Source: an uncultured Clostridia bacterium
GTDB lineage: Bacteria > Bacillota > Clostridia > TANB77 > CAG-508
Assembly (NCBI GenBank): GCA_944388935.1
Contig: CALXKK010000006.1
Location: 29,667 to 93,666, forward strand
Direction of reading: 5' to 3'
Length of the DNA: 64,000 nucleotides
Under the pieces are notes generated by a model. That model made no database searches. It was not told the origin of the DNA and saw nothing but the letters and a program-made list of their open reading frames with translations. The stretch's first letter is position 1; each line of letters opens with the position of its first letter. Shown here piece after piece: positions 58,501-64,000 of this stretch. A program made the translations under genes and the position numbers.

Positions 58501-60414
58501 CAAGTATTATCAACAGACGAACAAATCGAAGGTCATGTAGATGATAGCTATAATACAAATACTGACCACAGAAAAGAAACAATAGAAAAAGATGGTAAGA
58601 AGTACACATTAGTAGAAGATAGTGGAAACACAGAAGGAACAATGACAATAGAAGATACAAATGTAACATACTACTATCTACAAAATACAAAAGCAACAGT
58701 AAGATATGTGGCAAGAGATCCAGTAACACATGAAGAAATAAAAGATTTAGAGACACCATATACAGAAGAAGGATTAGTAGGAGACGAGTTTGTAACAAAT
58801 TCAAAAGAATTTACAGGATATAAACTAGTAGAAAGTCCAGAAAAGACAACAATTAAGATGACAAAAGAAGAACAAACATTAATTTACTACTATGAACCAG
58901 TAACAACAGGATTGCTAGAAAACCACATAGATGATAAGACAGGAAAATTATTGTACACAGAAGAACATGATGTTCAAGTAGGAGATAGTTACAACATACC
59001 AAGCAAGAACTTTGAAGGATATGATTTAGTAACAAGCAAACTTCCAGATAATGCAAGTGGAACAATGGGAGAAGAATTAGTAACAGTAAATTACTATTAC
59101 ATAAAGAAAGCAGTATTAGAAGTACACTATGTAGATAAAGCTACAGGAGAGCCATTAGCAGACCCAATAATAGATAATACTAAACATGAGGGAGACGAAT
59201 ACACAACAGAAGAAAAGACATTCGAAGATTATGATTTAGTAGAAGTACCAGCAAATAAAGATGGAACTCTAAAAGTAGAAACAGATGAAAATGGTAATAT
59301 AACAAATAACAAGACAGTAGTTACTTACTACTATGCAAAGAAAGCAGAAGTAGAAGAACATCATATAGATATAGCAACTGGTAAAGAACTAGAAGATCCA
59401 ACATTACATGAAGGACATGTTGGAGATGCATATGATATTAAATCTAAAGATTTCTTAAGCTATGAGGTAGCAACAACGGATAAGGATGGAAACAATGTAT
59501 TACCAACAAACGCAACAGGAACAATGACAGAAGAAAAAATAGTGGTAACATACTATTACTATCAACCAGCAAAAGTAATAGTACACTATGTAGATAAGAC
59601 AACAGGAAAAGAAATAGAAGAACAAAATCCAGAAACAGGCGAATTACAAAATAGTCAAGTAGTAATCGAAGGACAAAAAGATTATGAATACACAACAGAA
59701 GCAAAAAAATTCGAGTATTATACATTAGTCGAAATTCCAGAAGAACCTGATGGAACTATGAAAGTAGAAATTACAAAGGACGAGAATGGAAACGATGTAG
59801 TAAATAATACAATAGATGTATACTACTACTATGAACCAAAACCATTTAACATTGGTGTAGAAAAAGAAATAACAGGCATCATAGTAAATGGCGAAAGAAG
59901 ATCCGCAACAAATGGAAAAATAGAAAAAGTAGATATCTACAGAAAGAGTACAGAAAATACAAGTGTACAAGTAGAGTACAAGATAAAAGTTATGAACACT
60001 GGAGAAGTAAAAGGAAGAGCAATAATAGAAGATAAATTACCAGAAGGAATGAGTTTAGCAAATAATGATGGAACTTGGGAAGAAGAAGACGGAAGCCTAA
60101 CAAAGGTAATACCAGAAATAGGAGCCGGAGAAACAAAAGAATACACAGTATTATTAAACTGGAAAACATCTGGAAACAATATGGGTAATAAGGTTAATGA
60201 AGTATCATTAATACAAACAGATAACGTACCAGGATTTGCAGACAGTGATGATAAAGATAATACGGACCAAGCAACAGTATCAATAAGTGTAGAAACTGGT
60301 GAACTTCCAGTAGGATTATTAATAGCATTAGCAGGATTAGTAGCCCTAGAAAGTGTAACCTTAAGATATGCAGTAGTTCTAACAAAGAGACAAAAGAAAG
60401 CAAATAAAAAATAA
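43570..60414 (+). CDS. Giant multidomain surface adhesin (5,614 aa)
   Basis: This is one uninterrupted frame. An N-terminal membrane/signal segment lies at about residues 11-33 (LILIGGLIAVIIASILAVV). About 1,400 residues of Ig-like and SpaA/Cna-B-type domains follow. Two seven-copy beta-propeller arrays (about 1445-2330) come next, then an InlB-like strand domain. Two tandem jelly-roll-like domains (about 2511-2778) are lodged within a Cna-B domain. After these come four MucBP domains around one Cna-B, an intervening DLPY-type domain, seven Cna-B domains (about 3385-4145, each with V-T-K-x-W-x-D and Y-T-x-x-E), one MucBP, DUF11-type domains and one Cna-B. Seven MucBP domains follow (about 4871-5427), then a final DUF11-like domain. 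A C-terminal membrane helix (about 5581-5604) and tail TKRQKKANKK end the protein. No LPxTG motif is visible (the site reads TGELPVG). Cna-B domains usually form internal isopeptide bonds, and MucBP domains bind mucin. GGAGGG precedes the ATG. The likely role is a long stalk-like mucus adhesin. Confidence 0.9.
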   Translation: MFKNLKGTKVKLILIGGLIAVIIASILAVVMVNVRKARLAKAAPELARAMTYDEVEDGDEIVENTEGNVKFDAFFLRDLDGDGYAESIRGTSKEIGKEDTLYMEINVDTAGYLKDAKITINEGNFYFQTALPKDDELKDSYVGNNTRVIEFNDLNNGTQKLITGIVRSGDYSYSSTKAAAIGNNINNYSKVNSVTFTGTYVNGEETIEISKTVNFNIDWYGTAKASIYTTSQNYYDIADRIDEENGQITLDFTVRTQETNYALILKDNHVEAQIPQLNGYDPISVTYTGSVGTSSYNSATRTLTIDKESVVGEDGNITTGLSRDNSYGIRVVYPIEAYQSLGEDTVTIKIPVSTYYEGYNNPNEEFTNPYKSNTATTTITASYQGPKTEAADIEVEVGKYIYTPSRRYVVSKQKPLRIYNGVSDSETDDTYQVRWYVSTGTNGESTGLVLKETQNDQAQVADNFIKTDSSKDSMENITTNVGIGFSGVDNVLKEDGWIKVYDEDTGDLLVTFTKSDWNKYTSSNPYKYELPVKHIRVETSETNASSSFYVYNIKELDDEYITTNYTKEEFDNLQYIESNLVGYLGGTYIGSDTHRANYEAPYSIADIGISNNTISTQSTEKNEKITITARNDSSANQVGWVNGSFVVKLPEEILTAEINNVEINNSSVSITSYELVEEDGVKLIKINTQNNNSTPQTYSITIDVDLTPDPRKATTTKNLELYASNEETSEYYYNANDIYDVNDNLNTEEKVNYDTTSLSMVSPNSLLTNQVGSNFDDKGTEVISPEIADVKPVYGVIDQEGEKTVQIGVQLKNNYGSTISDIQIVGKIPFEGNTYVLSGGDLGSTFTTNMTEAGITVPEGLQQYATVYYSENENPTNDLNDEANGWKTAEEVTNWDNIKTFLIDLGDYVMPTGAEYIFNYIVKIPNGLEFNQASFSHHGVYFSLDTEQGKYRTQTEPNKLGFRIAEKYNLELTKYQTGKDKLVPGATYSITDEATGETKTAVTNAQGMLTINNLYVEKTYLIKEIKTPSDYELNSDVIRFIGHVDEDGNLSIDKTQGTTKEDMSVVKNEGEDYKVTVKVEDEVKASIKIHKTEQGTETPLQNVKYKLTGYGISESGKTITTNSNGEVTINGLSVNQEYTLTETKAEGYYLASPIKFKIVNNDGNYSIEQITEEGVESGTIKGQSTEEVDGIPTITLNLEDEKIPTYSLQIIKQEKTIETELTEDKEKASTTENTEETTYLEGAKFKLYKEDKEIGEYITDGTGRVTIDNLYQYIDGKDEEATYTLKEVLAPVGYAKVKDITFKVNGTDGTLQFINTNGEEENYTVDGNTVKLTIDDSPSFRLIKKDEESGMTLSGVKFAIYNVEDGEIPATNSKGEILGTKETINGKEYYTLTTDEQGVITADLTEGLYKAVEVEAPDKYDISNQTYYFGIGASREAEEDMLPVWAESFGGSSNDYIKSVAETSDGGYIAGGYFQSSTIQVGDYTLKNNSTTSNSDGLIIKYDAEGEVEWAKSFGGSSNEQINSVASTSDGGYIAGGYFCSSSIDFGNSITLKNNSTTSYSDGLIIKYDAEGEVEWTDSFGGSSYDGINSVAETSDGGYIVGGYFYSSTIEVDGHTLTSNGSYDGLIIKYDAEGEVEWAKSIGGSSIERIQSVASTSDGGVVAGGYFRSSIQVGSEKLTSNGYEDGIIIKYNGEGEVEWAKSIGESSSDYITSVAETSDGGVVAGGYFNSSTIQVGSEKLTSKGSSDGIIIKYDAEGEVEWAKSFGGSSYDEINSVVATSDGGAIVGGYFRSSSQVGGEKLTSNGYEDGLIIKYDAEGEVEWAKSIGGSSSDYINSVASTSDGGVIAGGYFRSSTIQVGNDTLTNNGSTSCTDGMVIKYENQELPNPVVTNAKVIGGSSSDQINSVASTSDGGVIAGGYFQSNTIQVGSEKLTSNGSRDGIIIKYDAEGEVEWAKSIGGSSSDIIYSVASTSDGGAIAGGYFQSSTIQVGSETLTNSTSYSDGIIIKYDAEGEVEWAKSIGGSSHDYIYSVASTSDGGYIAGGFFISTIQIENVTLTSNGSEDGLIIKYDAEGEVEWAKSFGGSSYDEINSVVATSDGGAIVGGYFRSSSIDFGNGIVLTNNSSSTSYNDGIIIKYDAEGEVEWAKSIGGSSSDIIYSVASTSDGGAIAGGYFQSSTIQVGSETLTNSTSYSDGIIIKYDAEGEVEWAKSIGGSSHDYIYSVASTSDGGYIAGGYFYSSIIKVGSETIANNNSGYYDGLIIKYDAEGKIEWARSFGGSSSDYINSLTETIGGKVVAGGYFISSVIEVDGHTLTNNRSGYSDGMILEVVNEVGVPEVQELTVVNGRKEFKITTDVNEIDGVKGGSISGEDKNPYETVKYGDSSKNEIIMTPDENYEIIGITVNEKEWPFEANEDGTYKMPAFENMTEDKHVVVTYALKDNKIIINKVDSEDNNIKLAGATFKLDQLEERNEPINESIIGEMQANGQEYAVADTEKGPVEGVLGELTNNGTYYFVQNEDGTYTPTNSKTYQIANGGNAGIQNSTANSYIPIDLSGKEGEYVVVVNASISSESFDYGYATVNTNTAAPSYSTSAGRFMYISGTVDSKDYTSTTVLEGNQTYYLHLGYRKDGSADTGDDQVVINSINVYEASSISYNFVDNNSGGYESNNQGQDNTVANSYMEIDLRDYTGKYNLTVNANISSQSNDYGYATVTNTTTAPSYSSSEGRFIYISGTTTPTDYTTILQGGQMYYLHFGYYKDSSTSSGDDKFTINSVKISLNGDDLYHTEVTTNSEGQAITQIPFGKYQITEIVAPEGYELNSNPIEVDFRADGNHEFMIENNKKAQVIVHHYLKNENGEYTTTKVAEDELLEGKIGDKYTTSPKLDLDKYELEKDEEGNYVIPSNATGVYESGVIEVTYYYEEKEIPLTVHHYIEGTTTAVPLKDGGEAEDVTDSGKEGESYETNAIEDSLLSEDYELVEVPENANGTYSGEEVTVTYYYKRVSRQVVLNKYDEDGETPLQGVKFEIQSKDNNENTIEATTDTNGQIKVNLESGDYTATEVEVPEGYDLPDDNETEFSVTKADDVVTLNVTNTKTKGTVITHYYIENTTDKVPLQDGGTAEDVTQTGNVGDIYATKEAENVSDKYELVSTVGNTSGTIQEGTTEVIYYYKLKDTSVLVHHYIEGTETKVPSKNGGVVEDETITGKVDDSYNTSASSNVANNYELVTTPANATGTMTLDQIVVTYYYKLKDPTIENSKIEKNSTVEKVTEKDQAVPYTITYTANVKDYIGDAVVTIIDTLPYEIVEESSSLDGGQYDSSSMTITWTENISGIDTYNNVNNQINITKNISLVYKDLDVTKENVTNKVTGTINLKTPEKTDTKEDTEDIPTEFLVNVPVTKIWDDNGNSAKKRPSEVTFVLTSSDVNDENSPYKHTLDTNNVDSQINNKWTYTFTGLPRYDSTGNEIVYTLSEVLDNIYYTAENANIDQDSKTITNTFKVPTDTIDVPVTKVWNDNSNIAKKRPASVDFVLNGSDGSGPYRYTLTEKNVDSENGDKWIYTFTNLPKYNSVNGDEITYTLSEENVNSDFYVASVEQGTKTVTNTFTVPEDKITVTAKKYWDDNSNANGRRPESATLTLTGKGQGVDISREQTVTESNKVDGDTNTWEYTFTELPKYDEYGDEVEYTINERDLNNEFYIKSEVNQETRTVTNKFQVPGDKINVTVTKVWDDNSDSAGKRPESVTLQVKNGDVVVASEPVTESNKVDGDANRWSYTFSVPKYNEQAQEITYTADEQDTGSIFYTVENKKIEGNMTSGYTITNKFVVPDEKISVPVTKVWDDNSNSANKRPTSVTMVLTSNDTTDIYSPYKYTLTADSNVDSQDSNKWTYTFENLPKYDSKGDEIVYTLSEELNNIYYTSVNSKVDQGTKTITNTFKVPTDTIDVPVVKEWDDNGNVAGKRLGSVTLVLTGNDTNDTHNPYKHTLTAENVDNSNTNRWLYTFTGLPKYNSVNGDEIVYTLSEEKSSETNSKFYTTENSVVSQETKTVTNKFEVPNEKTSVTVTKIWDDEDNKVNKRPGSVTMTLTGTGEGVNSSYEQTLTSEANVDPSNENQWVYTFNDLPKLDNYGNEITYTVDEEDLGNKYYSKGNVDQDAKTVTNVSEYGKVIVHHYIMNTDGTTTTTKVPSSDGGEVQDQVIEGAQGEDYTTNAAENIKPNYELVQDKLPENATGTITEEDTEVIYYYRLKTPSVTNTVTKTGTDRITSANQEVSYTITYTANVTDYIGNAEVTIVDTLPYALDTSKSNDLDGGTYDAVSHTITWKENVSDLNSYTGNGTVQITKNITVVYTGLDMNQEKITNNVTGQIKLLTPEKTSDETTNSFETPIYKAIISSEKLVDKTEAVEGDKVTYTVKIKNEGNLAKTVTLKDTLPEGLTFDNNTQIMVGNVGTVYTEQNLKNGISVDVPAEASVDVTFAGIVDTLPKDTYREELINRATVDNEPTNDVTTTVTKPNISAHKESDPASGTKVSEGDTITYRIRVRNDGTREGTVVVKDTIPTGTAFVDKSVKIGELEDLTKTAEDLQNGISVTLGINEEKVVEFKVTVNKQVDGTVIKNVAYINDGTGDKKVPEEPEHTYVEPKEEQEISKTGTSTIDNLDDEITYNISYTAEISDYEGNAKVVLVDQLPYAIDTEKSELDGGTYDEEKHTITWEQEVTDIQMENTKEVEINKTIKVVYTGISQETVSIENVVKGHIEYETPDTTSDEVEANWTTTTGFVINIPVSKVWEDSDNKLGQRPTRVVFKLTGSDGSDRTLELAKPGTEGSTTTQDSNNLNKWNDMFKDLPKYDASNNEIVYTLTEEEKTEGDLKYYDSNVDGESYTVTNTNKYGKVTVHHYIINPDGTKTENKVPDKDGTEIPDEVIEGKEGDSYTTEPADNISDKYELVQEELPENPDGTIEKYDEEKPQEVIYYYRLKPAKVIIHYLEKDEDTNDSNNQVLSTDEQIEGHVDDSYNTNTDHRKETIEKDGKKYTLVEDSGNTEGTMTIEDTNVTYYYLQNTKATVRYVARDPVTHEEIKDLETPYTEEGLVGDEFVTNSKEFTGYKLVESPEKTTIKMTKEEQTLIYYYEPVTTGLLENHIDDKTGKLLYTEEHDVQVGDSYNIPSKNFEGYDLVTSKLPDNASGTMGEELVTVNYYYIKKAVLEVHYVDKATGEPLADPIIDNTKHEGDEYTTEEKTFEDYDLVEVPANKDGTLKVETDENGNITNNKTVVTYYYAKKAEVEEHHIDIATGKELEDPTLHEGHVGDAYDIKSKDFLSYEVATTDKDGNNVLPTNATGTMTEEKIVVTYYYYQPAKVIVHYVDKTTGKEIEEQNPETGELQNSQVVIEGQKDYEYTTEAKKFEYYTLVEIPEEPDGTMKVEITKDENGNDVVNNTIDVYYYYEPKPFNIGVEKEITGIIVNGERRSATNGKIEKVDIYRKSTENTSVQVEYKIKVMNTGEVKGRAIIEDKLPEGMSLANNDGTWEEEDGSLTKVIPEIGAGETKEYTVLLNWKTSGNNMGNKVNEVSLIQTDNVPGFADSDDKDNTDQATVSISVETGELPVGLLIALAGLVALESVTLRYAVVLTKRQKKANKK
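47902..50554 (+). repeat. Fourteen-copy ~63-residue beta-propeller repeat inside the adhesin
   Basis: Each unit follows the plan W-A-K-S-(F/I)-GGSS-x-D-x-I-x-SVA-x-TSDGG, then (V/I)(A/V)GGYF, a variable loop, and DG-IIKYDAEGEVE. Seven units are followed by a unique linker (ENQELPNPVVTNAK, near 49205-49250), and seven more come after it, pointing to two seven-bladed propellers. A 315-base stretch (49384-49698) recurs without visible change at 49957-50271, and other units share long identical runs, so copy number is still changing by recombination. The loops between the conserved strands are where units differ. Confidence 0.85.
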
Positions 60415-60445
60415 CAAAAGAAAAAGTAAATAAAGTAATTTTACT

Positions 60446-60477
60446 AAACGAGGAGGATTAATAGTTCTCCTCGTTTA
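60446..60477 (+). terminator. Terminator after the adhesin gene
   Basis: AAACGAGGAG and CTCCTCGTTT form a perfect 10-bp stem with an 11-base loop, followed by AATT. The T-run is short. Confidence 0.75.
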
Positions 60478-60560
60478 ATTGTGCGCAAATTAAAATGACC
60501 ATCCCTAAATCCCTCTTAAATGTAACGGAAATGTAAATTTTTTGTGAAACAGATACTATT

Positions 60561-60602
60561 ATTTTAAATTTTATTGAAATTTAAAATATGTAGTGATAAT
60601 AT
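60561..60602 (+). promoter_or_regulatory. Promoter and dyad upstream of the ABC transporter
   Basis: TTGAAA and TAATAT with a 17-base spacer (60574-60602) overlap an 11-bp perfect dyad ATTTTAAATTT / AAATTTAAAAT (60561-60587). This is a possible operator for the transporter operon. Confidence 0.6.
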
Positions 60603-60644
60603 TTACCTATATTTGTAAACTTATTATACGAGGAGGAAAAATCG

Positions 60645-61727
60645 GTGATCACTGTAAAAAATGTTACAAAAAAGTATGGAAAGTTTAAAGCCGTAGATAA
60701 CATTAGCTTCGAAATTAACGATGGCGAAATCATTGGACTTTTAGGACCAAATGGCGCTGGAAAAAGTACAACAATGAATATTCTAACAGGTTTTATAGAG
60801 CCAACAGAAGGAGATGTTATAATTAACGGATATAATATTTCCAAAAAACCAAGAAAGGCAAAGAAATGTATTGGTTACATGCCAGAAGGTGTACCTTTAT
60901 ACAAAGATATGACAGTAAAAGAATTTATTACTTATATGGCAGAGCTAAAAGGTGTAAAAAAAGACAAAATTAAAGAAAGCGTAGAACAAGCTATGACAGA
61001 TACATGGCTTCAAAACGTAAAAAAAGTTCTTATAAGAAATTTATCTAAAGGATACAAACAACGTGTTAGTATGGCAGGAGCATTAGTAGGAAATCCAGAG
61101 ATATTAATAATGGATGAACCAACCGTAGGATTAGATCCAAAACAAATAATAGAAATAAGAAACCTAATAAAAAAATTAGGAAAAGACCATACACTAATAA
61201 TTAGCTCACATATATTATCAGAAATAAGTCAAATATGTGAAAAAGTAATAATTATTAATAAAGGACAAATTGTAGCAATAGATTCACCAGAGCATTTAGA
61301 GGATACAGTAAATGTAGAAAATGCAATAAATATAATAATAGAAGATAAAGAAAATAAGATGCCAAACTTAAAAATTAATGGTGCAAAGAGAATAGAATTA
61401 ATAAAGGAAAACGATGATAATACTAAAGAATATAGAATAATTCCAGAAAAAGATTACGATATAAGAAAAACTATTTTCTCTGATTTAGCCAAAGAAAATA
61501 TAACAATATTCGAACTTAAAAAACCAGAAATCACTTTGGAAGAAGCATTTATGGATTTAATTAAGAAGAATGAAAAAGAAAAAGAAGAGCAAGCAAAACA
61601 GGAAGAAGAAGAGAAAAAACAAAAAGAAGAGCAAAAGAAACAAGAGAAAATAGACAAAAAAGAAAAGAAGCAAGAAAAGAAGAATAAAAAGAAGGAAGAC
61701 AAAATAAAAAAAGGAGGTAAAAAATAA
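60645..61727 (+). CDS. ABC transporter ATP-binding protein (Gld/Nat type)
   Basis: This 360-aa ATPase has Walker A GPNGAGKST, signature LSKGYKQRVSMAGAL, Walker B LIMDEPTVGLDP and the H-loop SSHILSE. An accessory C-terminal domain follows. It ends in about 50 residues made almost only of Lys, Glu and Gln, an unusual charged tail that may form a coiled coil. The GTG start has AGGAGG 8 bases upstream. Its stop overlaps the permease start by one base. With the next two genes it forms a GldA-GldF-GldG-like exporter of unknown substrate. Confidence 0.93.
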   Translation: MITVKNVTKKYGKFKAVDNISFEINDGEIIGLLGPNGAGKSTTMNILTGFIEPTEGDVIINGYNISKKPRKAKKCIGYMPEGVPLYKDMTVKEFITYMAELKGVKKDKIKESVEQAMTDTWLQNVKKVLIRNLSKGYKQRVSMAGALVGNPEILIMDEPTVGLDPKQIIEIRNLIKKLGKDHTLIISSHILSEISQICEKVIIINKGQIVAIDSPEHLEDTVNVENAINIIIEDKENKMPNLKINGAKRIELIKENDDNTKEYRIIPEKDYDIRKTIFSDLAKENITIFELKKPEITLEEAFMDLIKKNEKEKEEQAKQEEEEKKQKEEQKKQEKIDKKEKKQEKKNKKKEDKIKKGGKK

Positions 61728-62410
61728 TGGGTGCAATCATAAAAAAAGAAGTTAAAGCGTATTTCTTATCTCCGATAGGATATGTATTCATAGGACTATT
61801 TTTATTAATGGCAAGTTTATTTTTCTATGCAGATGTACTAGTAACAGGTTCAACAATGTTTAGTAATATGTTTTATTCTTTATCTACAGTATTAATAATG
61901 ATAGTACCATTATTAACAATGAGAATGTTTTCAGAAGAAAGAAAAGATGGAACAGAACAACTATTATTAACAGCACCAAGAAGTGTAACAAGTATTGTTT
62001 TAGGTAAGTTCTTCGCAGGATTAATTTTCTTTATGATAGCAGTAGCTTTAACATTTATTTATTATATAATATTAATGTTTTTAGGAAATCCAAATATAAA
62101 GACATCACTTGTAACAGTTTTAGGATTCATATTATTAGGTGCAGCACTAATATCTTTTGGAATGTTTGCATCAAGCTTAACAGAAAATCAAGTAATAGCA
62201 GCTATTATTTCTATAGCTTTTTATATAATAACATGGATAGGAGCTCCTTATCTTAGTACAAGTTTGGAACCATTAGGATTAATGGATATGTTTAATAGAT
62301 TTGCAAATGGTCAAATAGCTTGTACGGAAGTAGTAGCATTTCTTTCTTATACTGTTTTATTTATATTGCTAACAATAATAGTTATACAGAGAAGAAAGAG
62401 TGTAAAATAG
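61727..62410 (+). CDS. ABC-2 type permease (GldF-like)
   Basis: This 227-aa protein has six hydrophobic segments, starting IKKEVKAYFLSPIGYVFIGLFLLM and containing the ABC-2 motif MRMFSEERKDGTEQLLLTAP. It forms the membrane channel with the preceding ATPase. Length is normal for this family. Confidence 0.93.
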   Translation: MGAIIKKEVKAYFLSPIGYVFIGLFLLMASLFFYADVLVTGSTMFSNMFYSLSTVLIMIVPLLTMRMFSEERKDGTEQLLLTAPRSVTSIVLGKFFAGLIFFMIAVALTFIYYIILMFLGNPNIKTSLVTVLGFILLGAALISFGMFASSLTENQVIAAIISIAFYIITWIGAPYLSTSLEPLGLMDMFNRFANGQIACTEVVAFLSYTVLFILLTIIVIQRRKSVK

Positions 62411-62432
62411 GAAAAATCAAAAGATTTTCTAT
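62407..62432 (+). other. Hairpin at the permease stop codon
   Basis: ATAGGAAAAATC and GATTTTCTAT pair around AAAA and include the stop codon. A related hairpin occurs at 63934-63966. Confidence 0.55.
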
Positions 62433-62456
62433 ACGAAAAAAGAAAGGAGAATAACA

Positions 62457-63893
62457 GTGAGAAAATTTTTCGAAATAATAAAGAAAAAATGGATAGCAGA
62501 TACAACCAGAGTTGTATTATTGGTAGCAGTTCTAGTTGTAGTATACCTTGCTATAAATATATTAGCAGAAAAATTAAATTTACCAACTTTAGATTTTACA
62601 GAAGAAAAATTATATTCTGTATCAGATGAAAGTAAAGAAAAAATTAAAGATATAGACCAAGAAGTAACATTATATTTCTTTGGAGCAGATGAAAATACAT
62701 CAATAATAGATTTTGCAAAACAATATACAGCAGCAAATTCAAATATAAAAGTAGAAGTTGTAGATAGTACGGAAAGACCGGATTTGCTAGAAAAATATGG
62801 TATATCAGATAGCGAATCTGCAATAGTAGTTCAAGCACCGGAAAAATCAAAAACAATTTCTATTTATGAACTTAGCAGTTATGACTATACAACAGGTCAA
62901 ACTACAGATTTAACAGAGGAAAAAGTAACAAATGCAATAATAGAAACAACATCAGAAAGCAATCCTAAAGCATATTTCCTAACAGGACATGGAGAAATGG
63001 TAGATAGTATGGAACTTGCTAAACAATATCTAAAAAATGATATTATAGATGTTGATGAGTTGGATTTATTAACATCAGATTTCCCAGATGATTGTGATGT
63101 CCTAATTGTTGCTACACCAACACAAGATTTTACAGATGTTGAAACAGAGAAAATAATGACATACATAAATAATGGTGGAAATATTTTATGGTTTAATAAT
63201 GTAAGTACAACTAGTCTTCCAAATGTTCAAAAAGTATTGGATAACTACGGAGTAAGCGTTGGAAACGGAATTATAAGAGAAACAGATTCAGACAGAATGT
63301 TACCTGGAGCACAAGGATTTATACTTCCAAGTTTAGCAACAAATAAAGTAACAGAAGATATATCAGATGGATATGTAATTCTATTTAATTCAACTAGATT
63401 GGACTTTAAGAGTGATGAGGAGCTAGAAGATTTAGGAGTTACAGCAAACCCAATAATACAATCATCAGATACGTCATACTATAGAACAGATCAAAGTATA
63501 ACAGATTCTACAGCACAAGATGGTGAGGAAACAGGTTCTTTCCCAATAGGAGAAGAATTGGTAAAAACTATAGGCGATAAGGAATCTACATTAATAATTA
63601 TTGGAGATAACTTATTTGTTTCAGATTCACAAATAAATATGAGAAGTAGCTACAGTACAACCCAATCTATAAATGCAATAAACTTTAGAAGCAATTCTGA
63701 TATATTATTAAATGCAGTTTCCTATTTAGCAGATAGGGATCCAGCAGTTACAATAAGAAAGAACACAGAGCAAGTAACATATACAGCAACTTCAAAAGAA
63801 GATTTAATAATAAGAAGTATAATTTTCTTATTACCAATAGCAATAATTATATTAGGAATCATTATATGGCAAGTAAGAAGAAGAAAAAGATAA
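62457..63893 (+). CDS. GldG-like ABC transporter accessory protein
   Basis: This 478-aa protein has one N-terminal membrane helix (TRVVLLVAVLVVVYLAINIL). A large extracytoplasmic domain follows, of the ABC-type uncharacterised transport family, with features such as LYSVSDESKEKIKDI, AYFLTGHGE and GNILWFNNVS. A C-terminal helix is followed by a basic tail (IIFLLPIAIIILGIIIW, RRRKR). In Flavobacterium the relatives take part in gliding; in Firmicutes the function is unknown. The GTG start has AGGAG 7 bases upstream. Confidence 0.9.
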   Translation: MRKFFEIIKKKWIADTTRVVLLVAVLVVVYLAINILAEKLNLPTLDFTEEKLYSVSDESKEKIKDIDQEVTLYFFGADENTSIIDFAKQYTAANSNIKVEVVDSTERPDLLEKYGISDSESAIVVQAPEKSKTISIYELSSYDYTTGQTTDLTEEKVTNAIIETTSESNPKAYFLTGHGEMVDSMELAKQYLKNDIIDVDELDLLTSDFPDDCDVLIVATPTQDFTDVETEKIMTYINNGGNILWFNNVSTTSLPNVQKVLDNYGVSVGNGIIRETDSDRMLPGAQGFILPSLATNKVTEDISDGYVILFNSTRLDFKSDEELEDLGVTANPIIQSSDTSYYRTDQSITDSTAQDGEETGSFPIGEELVKTIGDKESTLIIIGDNLFVSDSQINMRSSYSTTQSINAINFRSNSDILLNAVSYLADRDPAVTIRKNTEQVTYTATSKEDLIIRSIIFLLPIAIIILGIIIWQVRRRKR

Positions 63894-63901
63894 ATAAAAT
63901 T

Positions 63902-63931
63902 AAAGAGGATGGGGAAACTCATCCTTTTTTT
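63902..63931 (+). terminator. Terminator after the GldG-like gene
   Basis: AGGATG and CATCCT pair around GGGAAACT and are followed by TTTTTT. Confidence 0.8.
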
Positions 63932-63933
63932 AT

Positions 63934-63966
63934 GGTATAGGAAAAATCGAAGATTTTGACTATACC
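63934..63966 (+). other. Stem-loop following the Gld operon terminator
   Basis: GGTATAG...CTATACC encloses AAAAATC...GATTTT, making an almost continuous stem. It resembles the hairpin at 62407. The remaining bases to the window end hold only the beginning of a further AGGC...GCCT dyad. Confidence 0.55.
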
Positions 63967-64000
63967 AGAACAAAAAAATAAAGGCATAACAAAAAAGCCT

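Noticed and set aside
45302..60179. Many long minus-strand reading frames inside the adhesin gene
   Set aside because: They are rich in Leu, His and Tyr, have no ribosome sites and mirror the Thr/Glu-rich codons of the plus-strand gene.

Overview
The window is a chromosomal segment of a very AT-rich Firmicute, most likely an uncultured gut-type member of the Clostridia. The evidence is the gene order rpmH-rnpA-yidD-yidC-jag-mnmE-mnmG-rsmG-soj-spo0J on one side of dnaA and dnaN-recF-remB-gyrB-gyrA on the other, together with AAA/ATA/TTA-rich codon use, Gram-positive type Shine-Dalgarno sites, GH13 amylase and Cna-B/MucBP surface proteins. No species can be named from sequence alone.

Layout. 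1-2240: 3' part of a large acyl-CoA dehydratase activase-type gene. 2241-7000: about 4.7 kb with no gene, nearly pure A+T, built from a degenerate repeat family. 7033-7239: two tRNA-Ser genes. 7462-16618: the leftward, minus-strand origin-proximal block (DUF4446, ParB, ParA, RsmG, MnmG, MnmE, Jag, YidC, YidD, RnpA, L34). 16741-18869: replication origin, split by dnaA, with clustered DnaA boxes on both sides. 17205-23457: rightward dnaA, dnaN, recF, remB-like, gyrB. 23458-29881: material separating gyrB from gyrA. It has two parts: a plus-strand AT-rich operon (VirB4-like ATPase, detached VirB4-N-like protein, ParA-like ATPase with a non-standard start, unknown 237-aa protein), and a minus-strand, visibly GC-richer cassette of three paralogous genes, each with its own promoter and terminator. 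30100-34116: gyrA and a cytoplasmic-type alpha-amylase. 34164-35558: a three-gene toxin-antitoxin-SecB-like-chaperone (TAC) operon with a palindromic operator. 35614-36613: short repeats, a 92-93 aa orphan gene, initiator tRNA-Met and a decayed copy of its 3' end. 36733-38132: two small secreted TasA/camelysin-like proteins. 38218-43317: a complete fructose PTS operon (fruK, fruA, ptsH, ptsI). 43570-60414: a single 5,614-codon surface adhesin gene. 60574-63893: an ABC exporter of the Gld type (ATPase, permease, GldG-like).

The housekeeping genes on both sides of dnaA are transcribed away from the origin, co-directional with replication. The exceptions on the right arm (GC-rich cassette, TAC module, 92-aa gene, tRNA-fMet, TasA-like pair) run head-on to replication, as expected for later insertions. 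The best candidates for undescribed biology are the minimal VirB4/ParA locus with its unknown partners, the GC-rich paralog cassette, the gene-free AT repeat locus, and the double beta-propeller adhesin. The TAC module is recognisable but unusual in a Gram-positive organism that otherwise does not use SecB.
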